Part shown: positions 1 to 9,600 of the stretch, piece by piece
How the letters are laid out: each line of letters starts with the position of its first letter
Position numbering within the stretch: the first letter of the stretch is position 1
Origin: a virus
Length of the DNA: 27,052 nucleotides
Reading direction: 5' to 3' (one strand)
IMG/VR virus record: IMGVR_UViG_3300025122_000122
Coordinates: 1 to 27,052 of that record
Notes under the pieces: generated by a model
What the model saw: only the letters and a program-made list of their open reading frames with translations
Told to the model about the DNA's origin: nothing
The model's database searches: none
Made by a program: the position numbers and the translations under genes

Positions 1-224
1 GATCCTCTCCGTGTCCTTCACTATCGGGCAAAGTAAAGACAGGAACGCTGCTTCTCATTGTTGATGGTGAGATGGCTTCGGATCCAGACATCAGCAAGAG
101 ACTAGAATCCGCATTCTCCTACGTGGGCGGAAGGGCAGACACATTATTTTCAGGTGTCTATGTGAAGGAAGGTATCCCAGGATTGATTGCAATAACCATG
201 CTAGGGGGCATGACAGAGTCTTAA
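1..224 (+). CDS. C-terminal end of an unrecognised protein (partial)
   Basis: An open frame enters from the left edge (first whole codon at base 3) and ends at TAA 222-224, giving the last 73 residues of a protein whose start is outside the window. Codon use resembles the downstream genes. The tail includes a hydrophobic strand followed by an acidic turn (TLLLIVDGEMASDPDISKR), then YVGGRADTLFSG and a hydrophobic end (GIPGLIAITMLGGMTES). I do not recognise a family. It lies directly upstream of the neck genes, where T4 carries fibritin and tail-fibre genes, so a virion component is possible, but the residues shown do not support a specific name. Confidence 0.6.
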   Translation, partial: SSPCPSLSGKVKTGTLLLIVDGEMASDPDISKRLESAFSYVGGRADTLFSGVYVKEGIPGLIAITMLGGMTES

Positions 225-274
225 AATAATAATTGCCATTGGGTTTGAGAGACATAACGTTAAAGTTGTCGAAA

Positions 275-305
275 AGTTTCTAAGATCTTAGAGTTTCTAA
301 GATCT
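275..305. repeat. 14-bp direct repeat with overlapping palindrome in the gp13 leader
   Basis: AGTTTCTAAGATCT occurs at 275-288 and again at 292-305, 17 bases apart start to start. The first copy overlaps a perfect 14-base palindrome, TCTAAGATCTTAGA, at 279-292. Two spaced copies of a near-palindromic sequence before an operon look like a protein-binding site or an RNA structure. No binding protein can be named. Confidence 0.6.
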
Positions 306-310
306 CTTCT

Positions 311-333
311 CATGAATTTAATATGTATTCATG
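311..333 (+). promoter_or_regulatory. Leader hairpin before the neck operon
   Basis: CATGAAT (311-317) pairs with ATTCATG (327-333) around an AT-only loop apart from one G, 19 bases before the gp13-like start. No T-run follows the stem, so it is not a convincing terminator. The loop contains TTAATATGT, where an AT-rich promoter element would be expected relative to the start codon. With the direct repeat just upstream it makes 225-351 the only sizeable leader in the left part of the window. The role is inferred. Confidence 0.4.
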
Positions 334-351
334 TAGGATCAGGCACCGCCC

Positions 352-1533
352 ATGGCAACATTTGCAAACACTATAAAGCCCACACCCTTTGGATTTTTTG
401 ACTCAGACACAGATTTTCAAAATGAAGCTGATAATATAATTACGTTTGTTAAAAGAAAGCTAGGTGATGATATTCTTAGTGTTGAATTAACAAAAAAACA
501 AATCTGGGCAAACTTTGAGGAGTCATTTTTAGAGTATGGCAGCATACTAAATCAGTATCAGGCCAAATCTCAATTAGTTCAATTTTTAGGAATGCCTACC
601 GGAAGTATTTTATCTGGATCCGAGCAGAAATATCCGAGAGAAAATTTAGAATATCTGACTAGAGTCGCGGAACCCTACGGTATGGAGGCCTCCGTCGGAG
701 GATCCTATGATGAGATCTCGGGATCCATTCAGCTTGAAGCAGGAGTGCAAGATTACGATCTCTATAGCGATTTAAAAGGAGCTAACGGATCCACAGCTCT
801 CTATGCCTCCGGAACTTTTAATCAAAACCCTAGAACGAAGATGAAGATAACTGAGGTCTTCCATACCAGTCCTCAAGCTGCCTATAGATTCTTTGATACC
901 ACCTCTGCAATTAATTACTTGAATAATGAATTTGCATTTGAATCCTTTACCCCTGAGACAATATTTTACGTCTTACCCGTCTTTGAGGATATTCTGAGAG
1001 CGGGAATGCTTGATATTTCCAATAGGGTAAGAAGATCCAATTACTCGTATAAAGTAATTGGGACAAAAATTAGAATATATCCCACTCCTACAGGATCTGA
1101 GCCTAAGAAAATGTGGGTGAGAGTAAGATTTCGACCTGACCCTTTAAAAACTCCATATACAGATGATACCATGTACGGAATTTCTAATTTGTCAAATATT
1201 CCCTTTGGAAATTTAATCTACACGAGAGTCAATAGTATTGGACGCCAGTGGATTAGACAGTATGTGTTATCTCTCTCAAAAGAGCAACTAGGTTTGATTA
1301 GGTCCAAGTTTGGAACCATTCCAATTCCAAATGCAAATTTAACGTTAAATGGAACTGACTTAGTAACGCAAGGAAGAGAAGATAAGACAAATCTCATCAC
1401 TCAACTTAAAGAGATGTTGGAAACTATGACATATGACAAGTTAATGGAAACTGCTGCAGGTAGGTCTGAAGCAATTCAAAAACAGTTAAGGTTTGTTCCT
1501 ATGCCTAACGGCTTAGCAATCTTTATGGGATAA
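352..1533 (+). CDS. 13: Neck protein, gp13-like (head-tail connector)
   Basis: Predicted neck component that closes the filled head and provides the joining surface for the tail. At 393 residues it is longer than T4 gp13 (309). The N-terminal part has a compact helical block (KRKLGDDILSVELTKKQIW, about residues 34-52, then FEESFLEYG) of the kind seen in connector proteins of T4-like phages. The C-terminal part has an IRSKFGTIPIPNANLTLNG segment followed by a helix-rich end. The ATG at 352 has AGG 8 bases upstream; an upstream ATG at 331 is followed at once by a stop. The next gene starts 3 bases after the stop, and together with the gp14- and gp15-like genes this reproduces the T4 13-14-15 order, which is the main support. 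Assignment is by pattern and order only. Confidence 0.6.
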   Translation: MATFANTIKPTPFGFFDSDTDFQNEADNIITFVKRKLGDDILSVELTKKQIWANFEESFLEYGSILNQYQAKSQLVQFLGMPTGSILSGSEQKYPRENLEYLTRVAEPYGMEASVGGSYDEISGSIQLEAGVQDYDLYSDLKGANGSTALYASGTFNQNPRTKMKITEVFHTSPQAAYRFFDTTSAINYLNNEFAFESFTPETIFYVLPVFEDILRAGMLDISNRVRRSNYSYKVIGTKIRIYPTPTGSEPKKMWVRVRFRPDPLKTPYTDDTMYGISNLSNIPFGNLIYTRVNSIGRQWIRQYVLSLSKEQLGLIRSKFGTIPIPNANLTLNGTDLVTQGREDKTNLITQLKEMLETMTYDKLMETAAGRSEAIQKQLRFVPMPNGLAIFMG

Positions 1534-1536
1534 AAA

Positions 1537-2208
1537 ATGTCTAGACTTTTTATTACACAACGTGAAATTGATTTTATCAACGACACCACAAAAGAGATAG
1601 TCAAGGATGTGATCGGTCAAAAGATATACTTTTATGCGATCTCAGAGGTAAAATCTAATGTCCACGGAATTTATGAGGAAGCTCCCAATAAGGTATTTGA
1701 AAATCCTATTGAGATAGGATCATTAGTGAAATATCTCCCGCAAGAGATTAGAACAAATCAGTTTGGAAGTGAGGAATATTACTCCATTGAGGTGTATATT
1801 CAAAAAAGAGATCTTATTGATAAGGGAATTGAGATAAGAGAGGGAGATTTTTTCAGCTATGGTCAGACATTTTTTGAGGTCATTCAGGCACCGGACAGTG
1901 ATACCATCTATGGTGAAATTGAATACATGTCTTTCATTACCATAACCGGTAAGCAGGCTCGTCAGGGACAATTTGTTACACATCTTTTTGGTCCCACTAG
2001 CGAAGAATATTCAGATCCCGATGCAGTTCAAAAGACTTTTGTTCAACAGCGGGGATTTAAGAGAAATAAGGAAGGTATTACAGGAGACAAGCGGGCTTTA
2101 ATTGAGCAGGGAAAGGTAGAATTACCTCCTGCTCCCGCACCTGCTGAGGTATCTCCTGCTGGATCCCCGGGGACAAAGGGAGGCTCATCATTCTATGATG
2201 AGTCATAA
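1537..2208 (+). CDS. 14: Neck protein, gp14-like
   Basis: Predicted partner of gp13 in the neck at the head-tail junction. The 223 residues (T4 gp14 has 256) follow the gp14 style: an N-terminal helical region, a beta-rich centre with GDFFSYGQTFFEVIQAPDSD (about residues 106-125; compare the [20 protein letters not shown] region of T4 gp14), and a low-complexity C-terminal tail. The tail contains VQQRGFKR (similar in position to the VNNRGKSF motif of T4 gp14), a Pro/Ala-rich linker and a short aromatic end (SSFYDES). Start ATG 1537 lies 3 bases after the previous stop, so translation is probably coupled. The context between gp13-like and gp15 genes is strong; the sequence match is weak but ordered. 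Confidence 0.6.
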   Translation: MSRLFITQREIDFINDTTKEIVKDVIGQKIYFYAISEVKSNVHGIYEEAPNKVFENPIEIGSLVKYLPQEIRTNQFGSEEYYSIEVYIQKRDLIDKGIEIREGDFFSYGQTFFEVIQAPDSDTIYGEIEYMSFITITGKQARQGQFVTHLFGPTSEEYSDPDAVQKTFVQQRGFKRNKEGITGDKRALIEQGKVELPPAPAPAEVSPAGSPGTKGGSSFYDES

Positions 2209-2218
2209 GGGTTTATAA

Positions 2219-3430
2219 GTGCCATACAAACCGTCAAATTTAAGATCTGCCTATGAGGGTACAAATGTTCCTGATGATTTCTTTATGCCTTCTTGCGGGA
2301 TTGAGGATGTTGACAGAGCCCTGTTTAATCTTTTTGATAAGGATTTACAATTTGAGGTTAAAGTTAACGAACAGACCACCAAAGTTCCGGTTGTTTTTGC
2401 AGCTGGAGAGAGATTTGCATTGACTCGGAGAAGGCAACCTATCCGTGACAAGAATAATGCTCTCATACTTCCTGTGGTGGCGATTGCCCGAAAGTCTCTG
2501 GATCTCTCTCCTGATCTCGGAGGATTTGGAACTCCCATTGCTCCTCGAGATCAGGAGTCCTATATCGTTAGAAAAAAACTAAGTCCCAGGGATAGAGATT
2601 ATCAAAATCTTATCAACAAATTGATGCTAAAGAATCAGTCTAATGTGGCAACAAGAGCCAACTTTGGGAGCAATGATATTTTTCCAGGTAATACCTCTAA
2701 ACCGGGAACTGTAGCTTCCAGAAGAAATAAGGGAAATATGTCCTTTAAAACAAGTAAGAACGGATATTTGCTTAAACCTGATCTGGGAGACAATATTTTT
2801 GAAATTATTACCATTCCTTATCCTGAGTTTTTTCTAGCAGAATATGAAATAATTTTTTGGACTCAGTACACCATTCACATGAATCAGCTAATTGAGACAA
2901 TGATGGCAAGGTTTAGCTTTCAAGGTCATCAATTTCCACTATCAACTGACAAGGGATATGAATTTGTTGCATACGTAATACCTACTCTGACCAGTGGAGA
3001 TAATTTTTCTGATTATTCAAGCGAGGAAAGAATAATTAGATATTCTTTTACCATAAAGATTCCGGGATATTTAATAGCTCCAAAACAACCCGGGCTGCCA
3101 TCACCTTTTAGGAAGTTTTTATCAGCCCCCCAAATTGAATTTGGAACCAAGCAGGTGAGAGCAGACATGGCTAGAGATATAGAATCAGACGTCGGAACGA
3201 CAGACATCAATAAATTTATTCTCAGTGATGTGGAAATTTTGAACAAGAAAGGAGAGGTTCCCCTTCAAAGAGGTGAGGATGATTTTAAGTTGGTTGAAAC
3301 CATAGAGGATCCTTTTACAGGAAAAACTGTAAGAAGAAGAGTCAAGGTATTGACCAGAAATCAGAGATCCGGTGAGACCGTTGCCAGCTTTAGAATAGTG
3401 ACTGACCTCGATACCATTACTAACGAATAA
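2219..3430 (+). CDS. 15: Tail sheath stabiliser / tail completion protein, gp15 family
   Basis: gp15 forms the ring that caps the finished tail tube and sheath and binds the neck. This protein is 403 residues, longer than T4 gp15 (272), but shows the family landmarks in order: an N-terminal KVPVVFAAGERFAL strand (T4: RVPITYASKEHFMM), a central PYPEFFLAEYEIIFWTQYTI segment (T4: PSPIKMIYELSIFTRYEDD) leading into MNQLIETMMARF, and RYSFTIKIPGYLIAPK (T4: WSLTFEVNGWMYPP). A charged extra region and a C-terminal extension of about 100 residues account for the extra length. It starts at GTG 2219 with AAGGG upstream overlapping the previous stop. In T4, gp15 is followed by the terminase genes 16 and 17; here the sheath genes follow directly. 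Confidence 0.75.
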   Translation: MPYKPSNLRSAYEGTNVPDDFFMPSCGIEDVDRALFNLFDKDLQFEVKVNEQTTKVPVVFAAGERFALTRRRQPIRDKNNALILPVVAIARKSLDLSPDLGGFGTPIAPRDQESYIVRKKLSPRDRDYQNLINKLMLKNQSNVATRANFGSNDIFPGNTSKPGTVASRRNKGNMSFKTSKNGYLLKPDLGDNIFEIITIPYPEFFLAEYEIIFWTQYTIHMNQLIETMMARFSFQGHQFPLSTDKGYEFVAYVIPTLTSGDNFSDYSSEERIIRYSFTIKIPGYLIAPKQPGLPSPFRKFLSAPQIEFGTKQVRADMARDIESDVGTTDINKFILSDVEILNKKGEVPLQRGEDDFKLVETIEDPFTGKTVRRRVKVLTRNQRSGETVASFRIVTDLDTITNE

Positions 3431-3472
3431 TCGTTGAATATCATCTTGACATTTGATATCTAGCAAGATAGT

Positions 3473-3480
3473 TATAAATG
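3473..3480 (+). promoter_or_regulatory. Candidate T4-type late promoter for the first sheath gene
   Basis: TATAAATG matches the T4 late consensus TATAAATA at seven of eight bases and lies 27 bases before the ATG of the first sheath gene, in a 77-base gap after gp15. A similar box occupies almost the same position before the second sheath gene. T4 late promoters need only this -10 element. A TTGACA at 3446-3451 is present but the spacing (21 bases) is poor for a normal sigma-70 promoter. Confidence 0.55.
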
Positions 3481-3507
3481 TACAGTAAGTGCATAGGAGA
3501 TTGTTAG

Positions 3508-6500
3508 ATGGCCGAACAGACATTCAGATCGCCAGGGTTCTTCGAGAGAGAGATAGATCTCTCTCAGAGAGAGCAGGAGATCATTGGTACTCCAGGAGGA
3601 GTCATTGGAACTGCTGAGATGGGTCCAGCATTCGTTCCCGTCACTGTCGGCTCTTTTTCTGATTTTAGCGCCAGATTTGGAGAGCTAGATTCCACTAGAT
3701 TTGGACCGTATGCGGTTAATGAATTTTTGAAGCATCGTACAGCTCTCACTTATGTTAGAGTTCTTGGTGCTGGAGCCAATGAGACGTCCACCGACATCGA
3801 AAATACTCGCACCTATGGCACAGTTAAAAATGCAGGGTTTCAGGTGGTGGGCAGGGCCCCCACTGGAGCAGGAGTGGGACAAGGTGGCGTGCATTTCTTG
3901 TGTGCACGTCATCACGTGTCTGCCTCCTTAGAGGCAGTGGGATATCCTATCTTCTCTGATAATGACAGCTATGCATTAGCATCTAATGTTGCAAATCTTG
4001 TAAGAGGGGTTTTATTTCTCGCCACAGGGACATTTGCCCATGTTCTAGATTATAATGAGAATTTTCCTAAGTGGGGACTCTACTACGGCAGAGATGGGAC
4101 TGATTTATGCACAATTGGACCCAACGCAGATCCATACATGAAAGGAAAATTTAAGTTCATACTCTCAAGCTCAACTTCCGGTGCCAATTTTGGAAACGAT
4201 CAGGGAATCGCCGGCGTGAGAATTCTAACAGCCTCTCTTGATCCAGCCAATAAATCTTACATTGCTAATATTCTTAATACTGACCCGGGTAGATTTCAGA
4301 TCGATGAGCATCTTCTTTATCTAGATTTCGCTGTTGAGAATGAGGTTGCAACAGTTTCCACTCTGACGAGCTCTGTGGGTCTTGTGTCCGGAAGTTTAGC
4401 AACTGATTCAAAAAGCTCGGTGGCCTACAGAGATATCTATGGAAGATATGATACTCGATATAGTCCATCTACAACTCCCTCAATTATTTCGCAACCTTTT
4501 GGAAATAAAGAATATGATCTTTTTAGCTTTGAAACGATTTCAGATGGTGGTGCATCAAGTGATAAATATAAGATATCTATCTCTAATATTCAACGGTCAA
4601 TAAATCCACAAAGTGAGTATGGCACATTCACTGTTGAGGTTAGAAAGTTTGACGATACTGATACCAATAAGCAAACTGTGGAGCAATATCCGCTATGCAC
4701 TCTTGATCCCAATGATGATGATTTTGTTGCAAGAAAAATCGGAGATTTTAAGGTGGTGTTTGACTTTGATGCTGAGGATAAGGGTGAGAGAAGACTCTCC
4801 CTTTCTGGAAAATATCCTAATATTTCTTCTCGAGTGAGGATAAAAATGAGCACGCCCTTTGAGGAGGGAAATGTTCCTAAGTCAGCATTACCCTTCGGGT
4901 TTAAGGGAATTCCTGTCCTTAAGACAACTACAGGAATAACTGATTCAGAGGTAGGAACCAATTTGCTCTGGTGTTCAGGAAGTGTTAACACTAATGATGT
5001 CCTCGTAACATCGAGGACCTCTTTGACCTCGTCTATTGTTCCTCCACTTCCTTTTACATTTAAAACTACCCGAGGAGCAGTCAACACAAGCCCATCAATA
5101 GCAGCAGGATCACCTGGAGATGATGAGATTGCTGATAGCAGATACTACTGGGGAACAAAAGTTACTACACTTCCCCAGACATCCTCCTTAGCTAAAGCAA
5201 TCTTTAATTCAAATGCCAGCTCTAAAATTAATGAGCTTGTGAGGTCTTATACCAAGTTTATGGGAATTTCCAAGATGGGAGGTCTTCTGACAGGAACACT
5301 TGTGAATGATGTTAATGATAATAAATTTACTCTTTCAAGAGTAGCACTTTTTAATACTCTCGGGGGCAAAACTCTCAACAATGCAGTGGGTGCTGAAATA
5401 ACAGGATCACAAAACGAGCACATGCTTGAAGCCTGTTATCTCAGAAATGGTAATCCTGATGCGACTAATTATACGATAACAGATGGAGTACGGGCCGATA
5501 GACTAACACTAGCGTCTCTCCTCGCTGTAACATCCTCAGTTTATTTTAATAAATTTGCTGATTATAACAAATTTACGACACTATTTTATGGTGGCTTTGA
5601 TGGAAATAATATTTTAAATGCTGATATGAGAAAGATGGATGATAGAGCTTCTTCTGCTGATACAGGAGGCCTGGCAGTCGCAGACCCAAATGTTGGTCTC
5701 TATGCATACGGAGGAACCACAGCCTGGAACGCCGGCCTGGCAGATAAGAATAATACAGTGGCCTCATATCGAGCTGCTTCTGAAATAATCTTAGATCCAA
5801 TGCAAACTAGAATCAATCTCCTTGCAATCCCAGGCCAGAGGGATTCATACGTGACTGATTATGTTCTCGGTCTAACGAGTGATTATGCTCAAGCTCTATA
5901 TTTGCTAGATCTAGCTGCATATACTGACGACGGCACCCGAGTATTTGACAACGACACCAATATAAATAAGGTAGACGTGACCAAGACCTCAGAAAATTTT
6001 GATGGTCGAGCCGTTAATAACAACTATGCTGCCGCTTATTTTCCCGATATTTCTATCAATGATGATGAAAATGGCAGGCCCGTTCGGGTACCATCTTCCG
6101 TAGCCGCGATGGCAGCTATAGGATTTAATGATTCGATTGCCTACCCTTGGTTTGCTCCAGCTGGATTTAATCGTGCAGCTCTTGATTTTGTGGTTAATAC
6201 AGCTGCGAGATTAAATAAGGATGATAGAAATAAGCTGTATGACGCAAGAATTAATCCGATTGCCTCTTTTCCAAATGCTGGATTCGTAATATTTGGACAA
6301 AAAACTCTGCAACAGGCCAAAAGCGCTCTGGACAGGGTTAATGTTAGAAGAATGCTTCTTGAGGTTAAGAGAGTGGTTGGAAAAGTGGCTAACAAGATAG
6401 TATTTGAGCAGAATAATGCGGAGACCAGAGCAAGGTTCGTTTCTCAGGTGACTCCTCTACTGGCACTCATTCAAAGTCAACAGGGAGTCGACCAGTTTAA

Positions 6501-6645
6501 AATAGTCTGCGACTCCAGCAACAATAGCGATGAAGATGTTGAAAGTAATAGGTTGAATGGTAGAATTGTGGTTGTTCCCACTCGAGCTGTAGAATTCATT
6601 GCTATTGATTTTATTATTACCACATCAGGAGTGATCTTTGTTTAA
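3508..6645 (+). CDS. 18: Contractile tail sheath protein gp18, first copy
   Basis: Sheath subunit that polymerises around the gp19 tube and contracts during infection. The N-terminus has the sheath signature (FRSPGFFEREIDL, then GGVIGTAEMGPAFVPVTVGS and a YVRVLGAG strand), equivalent to the SPGIELKET and GKFQWGPAF segments of T4 gp18. The C-terminal core has YPWFAPAGF near residue 878, FGQKTLQQAKSALDRVNVRR near 930, and a final beta strand EFIAIDFIIT, the part that in contractile sheaths links neighbouring subunits. At 1045 residues it is much longer than T4 gp18 (659), so the surface-exposed middle domains are enlarged. ATG 3508 has AGGAG 8 bases upstream. It is followed by a second, diverged sheath gene. 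Confidence 0.92.
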   Translation: MAEQTFRSPGFFEREIDLSQREQEIIGTPGGVIGTAEMGPAFVPVTVGSFSDFSARFGELDSTRFGPYAVNEFLKHRTALTYVRVLGAGANETSTDIENTRTYGTVKNAGFQVVGRAPTGAGVGQGGVHFLCARHHVSASLEAVGYPIFSDNDSYALASNVANLVRGVLFLATGTFAHVLDYNENFPKWGLYYGRDGTDLCTIGPNADPYMKGKFKFILSSSTSGANFGNDQGIAGVRILTASLDPANKSYIANILNTDPGRFQIDEHLLYLDFAVENEVATVSTLTSSVGLVSGSLATDSKSSVAYRDIYGRYDTRYSPSTTPSIISQPFGNKEYDLFSFETISDGGASSDKYKISISNIQRSINPQSEYGTFTVEVRKFDDTDTNKQTVEQYPLCTLDPNDDDFVARKIGDFKVVFDFDAEDKGERRLSLSGKYPNISSRVRIKMSTPFEEGNVPKSALPFGFKGIPVLKTTTGITDSEVGTNLLWCSGSVNTNDVLVTSRTSLTSSIVPPLPFTFKTTRGAVNTSPSIAAGSPGDDEIADSRYYWGTKVTTLPQTSSLAKAIFNSNASSKINELVRSYTKFMGISKMGGLLTGTLVNDVNDNKFTLSRVALFNTLGGKTLNNAVGAEITGSQNEHMLEACYLRNGNPDATNYTITDGVRADRLTLASLLAVTSSVYFNKFADYNKFTTLFYGGFDGNNILNADMRKMDDRASSADTGGLAVADPNVGLYAYGGTTAWNAGLADKNNTVASYRAASEIILDPMQTRINLLAIPGQRDSYVTDYVLGLTSDYAQALYLLDLAAYTDDGTRVFDNDTNINKVDVTKTSENFDGRAVNNNYAAAYFPDISINDDENGRPVRVPSSVAAMAAIGFNDSIAYPWFAPAGFNRAALDFVVNTAARLNKDDRNKLYDARINPIASFPNAGFVIFGQKTLQQAKSALDRVNVRRMLLEVKRVVGKVANKIVFEQNNAETRARFVSQVTPLLALIQSQQGVDQFKIVCDSSNNSDEDVESNRLNGRIVVVPTRAVEFIAIDFIITTSGVIFV

Positions 6646-6648
6646 GCT

Positions 6649-6656
6649 AATAAATA
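6649..6656 (+). promoter_or_regulatory. Candidate late promoter for the second sheath gene
   Basis: AATAAATA fits the NATAAATA form of T4-like late promoters and lies 28 bases before the next start codon, nearly the same spacing as the box before the first sheath gene. It overlaps a perfect 12-base palindrome, ATAAATATTTAT, at 6650-6661. The whole gap between the sheath genes is only 39 bases. Confidence 0.5.
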
Positions 6657-6684
6657 TTTATGATAGAACTCGGAGAAGAAAATA

Positions 6685-9600
6685 ATGCCAGAGCTGACAT
6701 TTAAAAGCGCGGGAGTAAGTTCTCGAGAAATTGATCTAACATCCCCGTCACCCAGAAGACCTTCAGGGGTCCCAGCTGGAGTAATTGGAACTGCTGATGC
6801 GGGTCCCGCATTTGTTCCCGTTACTGTAGGCAGCATGTCTGATTTTACCACCGTGTTTGGAAATACAGACGGTGAAAAGTTTGGGCCTCTAGCTGTAAAC
6901 GAGTGGTTCAAGAATGCGCAAGCCTTGACCTATCTTAGGGTCCTCGGAGCTGGCGACGGAAAAAAGAGAGCCACTGACGGATCAGTGACGAATGCTGGAT
7001 TTGTTGTAGGTGAGCAGCAGGTGCAGGACAATGGAATAGTCGGGGCCAATCCGTATGCTATTGAGCTAGGCGAGCCCGGTAGATCCTATTTTCTAGGTTG
7101 CTACATGTCTGATTCTGCTGGATCCACCTATCTTAAGGACGCGGGATTGCAGGAGGCAGGGCTGTCAAGAGCCCACGCCATAATTCGAGGAGTGCTATTT
7201 GCAGCATCCGGGGTCATTCCATTGCTATCAGGAAGTAACACTGGAAATAATAATCAACCTTCAAGCACTGTGGCAATGCGTGACGAAGCTGTGGCCGTCG
7301 CTTCAGGCGGAGGAAATATTACAGGTTCTGTGAATCTGTCTGACGGAGGGTCCGAGTTCAAGCTGATCTTAAACGGTCACAAGTGGGCATCAGATGCTCC
7401 CAACTTCATCACCGCTTCCTTTGATCCTGCTAGCCCGATGTATTTTGCTAACGTCTTTAATCGAAGCCCGTTTGATCTCGAAAAGAAGGGCCATTATCTT
7501 TATACCCACTATGATGTCCATCCGGCTATAGCAGTGGTCACCGGAACACAGGTTTTAGTAAGTAGTGGATCCAACGCTCTCCTCGGAGGAATTGGAAATC
7601 ATAATGATTGTGCCTTTATTCTCACCTCCTCTCTTGGAAGAGATGCAGGATCTAGTACAGTTCCTGACTATGAGCAATTTAGGGACAGATTTAGAACGCC
7701 GTTCTCTCCCTATGTGGTGTCACAAAAGTTTGGATCGGTAACATACGATCTCTTTAGAGTCCATGCCCTTTCTGATGGTGAGGTTCCCAATCATAAGTAC
7801 AAGGTATCTGTTGAAAACATTAGACCCTCCACCTCAGACACCTATCAATATGGATCTTTTGATCTAGTGGTGAGAGACTTCTATGATAACGATCGTGAGA
7901 AAGTTGTCCTAGAGCAGTTTAGAGGGGTCAATCTGGATCCCGACTCAGATAGATTTGTCGCCAGGATCGTGGGAGATCAGAGAACATTCTTTGAATTTGA
8001 TAAGACATCCGACGCACAACGAATTGTGGTGGATGGAGACTACACCAATAAGTCCAATCGAATTAGAGTCCAGCAGTCCTCAAAATTAAAAGCTGGTCAG
8101 GTTCCTGCCACAGCACTTACCGTGGGTCACCGAGGTGTTTATCATCTGGTCACCTCTGGAGCCCAGGGAACAGCCACATGGGCATCACAGATTCTTGCTA
8201 ACGTCAGCTCCGGCACAACCGGAGACACCAAGTTCGGAGATGGCTCAATAAATGCCAACTACTTTGCTCTTGGTCTTTCGCAGTCTCTGGGTTGGGCAGT
8301 GGAACCCCCCGTTCCATTCAGAGATAATATCTATGTTGGAACCGGAGAGCAAAGAGCAGTTGATTCTCAACTTTATTGGGGAATGCAGTTTTCTCGGAAA
8401 ACTAGTGCAACGGAACCCAATAAAGCAGGTCTATTCGATAATACTTTCAATAGTTACGCAGGATTCTTTCCGTACTACCAAGTAACCAATAGAAATGTTT
8501 GGGTGGGTAACAATCCTGGAACAGCTGATGTCAACGGAGCAGTTTTAGATTCAGACAGGTTTAATAATAACATCTTTAGTTTAGAAAGGCTAAAGGTTAG
8601 AACTGGGTCTGACACCAACGCAGATCCGCTCTATTGGGTGAGTGCTTCTTATTCACGAAAAGGAGGGATTGCTACTGATGAGGCTACAAAGACAAGAGCT
8701 TTTAATGTGGATGATCTTAAGGTGATGGGAAATCGGACATATGCAAAATTCTCCTTTTTCTTACAGGGTGGCTTTGACGGATTAAATATCTTTAATAAGG
8801 ATAAATTTAAGATGGACAACAACGCTGCTAAGAGAGAGATGGATGATTCCACAAGCCAGGGTGGGAAAAACGGGCCCACAGTGGCATCTTATAGAAAAGC
8901 ACTTGATGTCATGGGAAATGAATCTGATGTTGACATAAAACTCTTAGCCATTCCAGGAATGAGACACAGCTCGATTTCGGATTACGCTATTTCAGTGGTG
9001 GAGGATAGATTTGACTCCCTGTACATCATGGATATCGAGGAAAGGGATACACTTAATAATGTTGTCACTTCATCAGCAGTTCAAAAGATAGGCGTGGGAA
9101 ATACTGTGGAGGCGTTTAAAAACAGATCTCTAAATACCTCATTTGCTGCAGCTTATTTTCCTGATGTCGTCTTACAGGATCCCACAACCCTGACTAACGT
9201 TAGGTGTCCCCCCAGTGTGGGTGTTTTGGGAGCATTTGCTCTGAACGACGCCGTGGGACATCCTTGGTTTGCACCTGCTGGATTCAGTAGAGGATCCCTT
9301 AACAATATTCTCTTTGCTGCAGTAGAGCTTAAAAGGGATAACCTGGATGAGCTCTATGATGCAGACATTAATCCCATTACTGACTTCCCTGGAACTCGTG
9401 TGGTAGTGTGGGGACAGAAAACCCTACTTGCTGCGCAGTCGGCACTGGACAGGGTTAATGTTAGAAGGCTGCTAATTGAGATTAGAAGAAAAGTTCGTGC
9501 TGTTGCTAACACTCTGCTATTTGAACCCAACAGAGCAGAGACTCTCAATAAGTTCTCCGCCCTGGTGAATCCCATCTTGCAGAGCATACAAGAGAGAAGC

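Noticed and set aside
3446-3478. TTGACA plus TATAAA as a sigma-70 promoter before the first sheath gene
   Set aside because: The spacer is 21 bases; the late-promoter reading of TATAAATG fits better with the box before the second sheath gene.
4590-5087. A 165-codon minus-strand open frame inside the first sheath gene
   Set aside because: The sheath frame carries clear family motifs throughout; the reverse frame has none and no ribosome binding site of note.
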